Of a stretch of DNA of 8,029 nt, positions 6,063 through 8,029 are shown piece by piece; the first letter of the stretch is position 1, and each line of letters starts with the position of its first letter. The stretch comes from Propionibacteriaceae bacterium (GTDB lineage Bacteria; Actinomycetota; Actinomycetes; Propionibacteriales; Propionibacteriaceae): the NCBI GenBank assembly GCA_031260385.1, contig JAIRKB010000181.1:1-8029 (forward strand). The letters are read 5' to 3'. Under the pieces are notes generated by a model. That model was given only the letters and a program-made list of their open reading frames with translations. It made no database searches and was not told the origin of the DNA. The translations under genes were made by a program, and so were the position numbers.

Positions 6063-7043
6063 ATGACCTCACTGAAACCGATCCGACGGAGCATCGGGAT
6101 TGCGGCCATTCTCGCTTTTGGTCTGGTCGGCGCGCTGACCGGATGTACGACCCCTGGCACTGATCCGACGCCGACCACCCCGACACCGGGGCTAGTCGAG
6201 TTCGTCGACGACCTTGGGAATGCTGTGACCGTTAATAACCCCCAGCGCGTTGTCGCCTGCATGGGCAGTTTCGCCAATATGTGGGAGCTCGCCGGTGGGA
6301 CCCTGATCGGGGCGACTGAGGATGTCTACGATCAGTACGAGCTGACATCAACCGATGTGGAAACGGTCGGCGACTTCACCGCCCCGAACCTGGAACTAAT
6401 CATCGCCCTTGAGCCCGATTTCGTGATCATGACCGGGGCTTCCGGCGGCAAGGGCGGCGGCGTTGCCCAATCTGATCTCCGCGGCACTCTAGTGGGCGCT
6501 GGGATCACGGTCGCCTATTTCACGGTGTCAACCTTTGAAGACTATCTGCGCGTCTTGGGCATCATGACCTCCATCACCGATCGTACGGACCTCTACGAAG
6601 CTAATGGGACGGCGGTCGGGGACCAGATCGACGCCTTGCTCGCTCAAGTAGCGGGGACTGCTGAAACGCCAAATGTCTTGCTCATGACCACCTACTCCGG
6701 CGGCACGCGAGTCCAGGATTCCTCGACGATGACCGGCACGATGCTCGCCGAGCTTGGCGCGGTCAACCTGGCCGATGCTCATCCCTCCCTGTTACGTGAC
6801 TTCAGCTTGGAGTCGATTATCGAACTGAATCCCGACTTCATCTTGGTCGTACCAATGGGTAATGACACCGAAGCGGCGATGAAGAATCTGCAAGAAGCCA
6901 CCGCCGCGAACCCGGCGTGGGCTAGTCTTGATGCTGTCAAGAATGAACGTTACGTCGTGCTCCAACCAGCGCTCTTCCTCTACAAGCCGAACGCCAACTG
7001 GGCCGATAGCTACCAGAAGTTGTTTGACATTCTCTATACCTAA
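6063..7043 (+). CDS. Substrate-binding lipoprotein of iron-siderophore/heme/cobalamin ABC importer (326 aa)
   Basis: This is the extracellular capture protein of an ABC importer, anchored to the membrane by lipid. Residues 1-27 are a signal peptide with basic KPIRR, a hydrophobic core and lipobox LTGC, so C28 is the lipidated residue. A Thr/Pro linker (29-43) follows. The rest matches class III (FecB/BtuF/TroA-like, Peripla_BP_2) proteins: VEFVDDLGNAVTVNNPQRVV (45-64), the ATEDVYD region (84-90), LELIIALEPDFVIMTG (110-125) and SLESIIELNPDFILVV (248-263). Glu86 and Glu250 are candidates for the lobe-surface glutamates that contact permease arginines in this family; the assignment is tentative. 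A Gly-rich loop (GGKGGG, 128-133) lies where a ligand could be met. The family includes heme, ferric-siderophore, corrinoid and bare-metal binders, and I cannot tell which. The gene follows the radical SAM gene by 43 nt and the permease gene starts 25 nt later. The frame stays open upstream to 5772, but that is a shadow of the radical SAM gene. Confidence 0.88.
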   Translation: MTSLKPIRRSIGIAAILAFGLVGALTGCTTPGTDPTPTTPTPGLVEFVDDLGNAVTVNNPQRVVACMGSFANMWELAGGTLIGATEDVYDQYELTSTDVETVGDFTAPNLELIIALEPDFVIMTGASGGKGGGVAQSDLRGTLVGAGITVAYFTVSTFEDYLRVLGIMTSITDRTDLYEANGTAVGDQIDALLAQVAGTAETPNVLLMTTYSGGTRVQDSSTMTGTMLAELGAVNLADAHPSLLRDFSLESIIELNPDFILVVPMGNDTEAAMKNLQEATAANPAWASLDAVKNERYVVLQPALFLYKPNANWADSYQKLFDILYT

Positions 7044-7068
7044 TCGAAATCCCTAGCCGAAAGGACCG

Positions 7069-8029
7069 ATGAGCCCACTGCGGGAGAAGCGATCCAAGCT
7101 GATCGCGGTGATCGTGACCATTATCTTCCTGATTGTGGTCACTATCGTCGCGGCCTTGGTTGGCTCTAGTGCGGTGGGCTTTGACGAACTATGGGCCCTG
7201 ATCACCGGCGGGCCGATTAAGGCGAGTTCCAAGACCATCCTGCTGAATGTCCGCTTCCCGCGCGTCTTGGCGGCGTTGGCTGCCGGGGCTGCCCTAGCGG
7301 TGGCAGGGGCTGTGATCCAGTCGGTCTTGGACAACCCCTTGGCCAGCCCCAATATCATCGGCATCAACTCGGGCGCTGGACTAGCGGTTTTGCTGACCAG
7401 CACCTGGTTCGTCTCGATGCCCTATCTGCAACCGATCGCCGCTTTCGTTGGCGCCCTGGTCACGGCTCTGATCATCTTCGCCATTTCGTTGGGCGCCGGT
7501 ACATCCCGGTTGACCGTTGTCCTGGCTGGTATCGCCTTGTCCGCCATCTTCGGGGCCGGTATGAACGCTGTCTTGATCGTCAACCCGGATGCCTATGTCG
7601 GGGCGAGCACCTTCCTGGTCGGCGGGCTAGCCGGAATCACCATGGGCAAGATCGTCTGGCCATCGCTCTACATCGTCGTCGCCTTGGTCGTTGCCCTCAG
7701 TCTCGCTGACAAACTCAATGTACTCTCACTGGGCGATACGACCGCTCACTCCTTGGGGATGAACGTCGGCCACTGGCGGATGGGCCTACTCGGCCTAGCG
7801 GCCCTCCTCGCCGGCGCGGCGGTCAGTTTTGCCGGCCTGCTCGGCTTCGTTGGCCTGATCGTGCCCCACATGGTCAAGTTCGTCGTCGGCAATGATAACC
7901 GGATCGTCTTACCCTTGAGCGCCGCCTTGGGCGCTGGTTTCGTGGTCTTCTGCGACCTACTCTCGCGGGTGATCTTCGCCCCGTACGAAATCCCGGTTGG
8001 TATCCTAATGGCCTTCCTCGGCGGACCCT
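7069..8029 (+). CDS. FecCD/BtuC-type ABC importer permease, C-terminus cut by window edge
   Basis: The frame from ATG 7069 stays open to the right edge, giving 320 full codons. It follows the lipoprotein stop by 25 nt and has a GAAAGGA ribosome site 3 nt before the ATG. The protein is a membrane permease that works as a dimer with an ATPase and the binding protein to import iron complexes, heme or corrinoids. Family motifs appear in order: VRFPR (61-65), QSVLDNPLASPNIIGINSGA (84-103), LGDTTAHSLGMNV (221-233), GLLGFVGLIVPHMVKFVVG (256-274) and the end motif IPVGILMAFLGGP (308-320). About ten hydrophobic segments are expected and most are visible, starting at residues 11-31. The family normally ends some 10-20 residues after the last motif, so little is missing. 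An ATPase gene is expected next. Confidence 0.95.
   Translation, partial: MSPLREKRSKLIAVIVTIIFLIVVTIVAALVGSSAVGFDELWALITGGPIKASSKTILLNVRFPRVLAALAAGAALAVAGAVIQSVLDNPLASPNIIGINSGAGLAVLLTSTWFVSMPYLQPIAAFVGALVTALIIFAISLGAGTSRLTVVLAGIALSAIFGAGMNAVLIVNPDAYVGASTFLVGGLAGITMGKIVWPSLYIVVALVVALSLADKLNVLSLGDTTAHSLGMNVGHWRMGLLGLAALLAGAAVSFAGLLGFVGLIVPHMVKFVVGNDNRIVLPLSAALGAGFVVFCDLLSRVIFAPYEIPVGILMAFLGGP

Noticed and set aside
5720..6277. 185-codon antisense frame across the radical SAM/lipoprotein junction
   Set aside because: Both sense genes here have strong family motifs; the antisense translation is Ala/Val/Gly-rich and unrecognised.

Overview
The window looks like part of an actinobacterial chromosome (high-GC Gram-positive). 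Three things suggest this: the left-edge gene has the N-terminal architecture of secreted actinobacterial RHS/YD-repeat proteins, the coding regions are fairly GC-rich, and GTG starts and a possible leaderless start are present. The genus cannot be read from the sequence. An anaerobic or facultative propionibacterium-like host is a guess, based on a NirJ2/AhbD-type radical SAM enzyme, whose family is mostly found in anaerobes.

Layout. (1) Bases 1-952, minus strand: the first 317 codons of a secreted RHS-type protein (probable polymorphic toxin), cut by the left edge. (2) Bases 953-1192: an intergenic gap with a good promoter for the RHS gene and a very AT-rich tract (about 23% GC by hand count over 1091-1180). 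(3) Bases 1193-4818, minus strand: a two-gene operon with an ATGA stop/start overlap. It encodes a single-pass membrane protein with a C-terminal PQQ-type beta-propeller, then a polytopic membrane protein of about 14-16 helices and unknown function. (4) Bases 4819-5008: a divergent control region with three spaced copies of a GGGG-(2-4 nt)-TGTGT-like motif. (5) Bases 5009-8029, plus strand: an operon encoding a NirJ2-type radical SAM/SPASM enzyme, a substrate-binding lipoprotein of the iron-siderophore/cobalamin class, and a FecCD/BtuC-type permease cut by the right edge a few residues before its expected end. The ATPase gene is presumably just outside.

How the genes may work together. The right operon looks like an import-and-modify unit. 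The lipoprotein captures an iron chelate, heme, corrinoid or related tetrapyrrole, the permease (with an unseen ATPase) imports it, and the cytosolic radical SAM enzyme, from the family that acts on tetrapyrrole side chains, may modify it. This link is inferred from gene order and family membership only; the substrate is not visible. The left-hand membrane/propeller pair has no recognisable pathway. It shares the divergent control region with the importer operon, so co-regulation is possible. No RNA gene, CRISPR array, insertion sequence or attachment site was seen.
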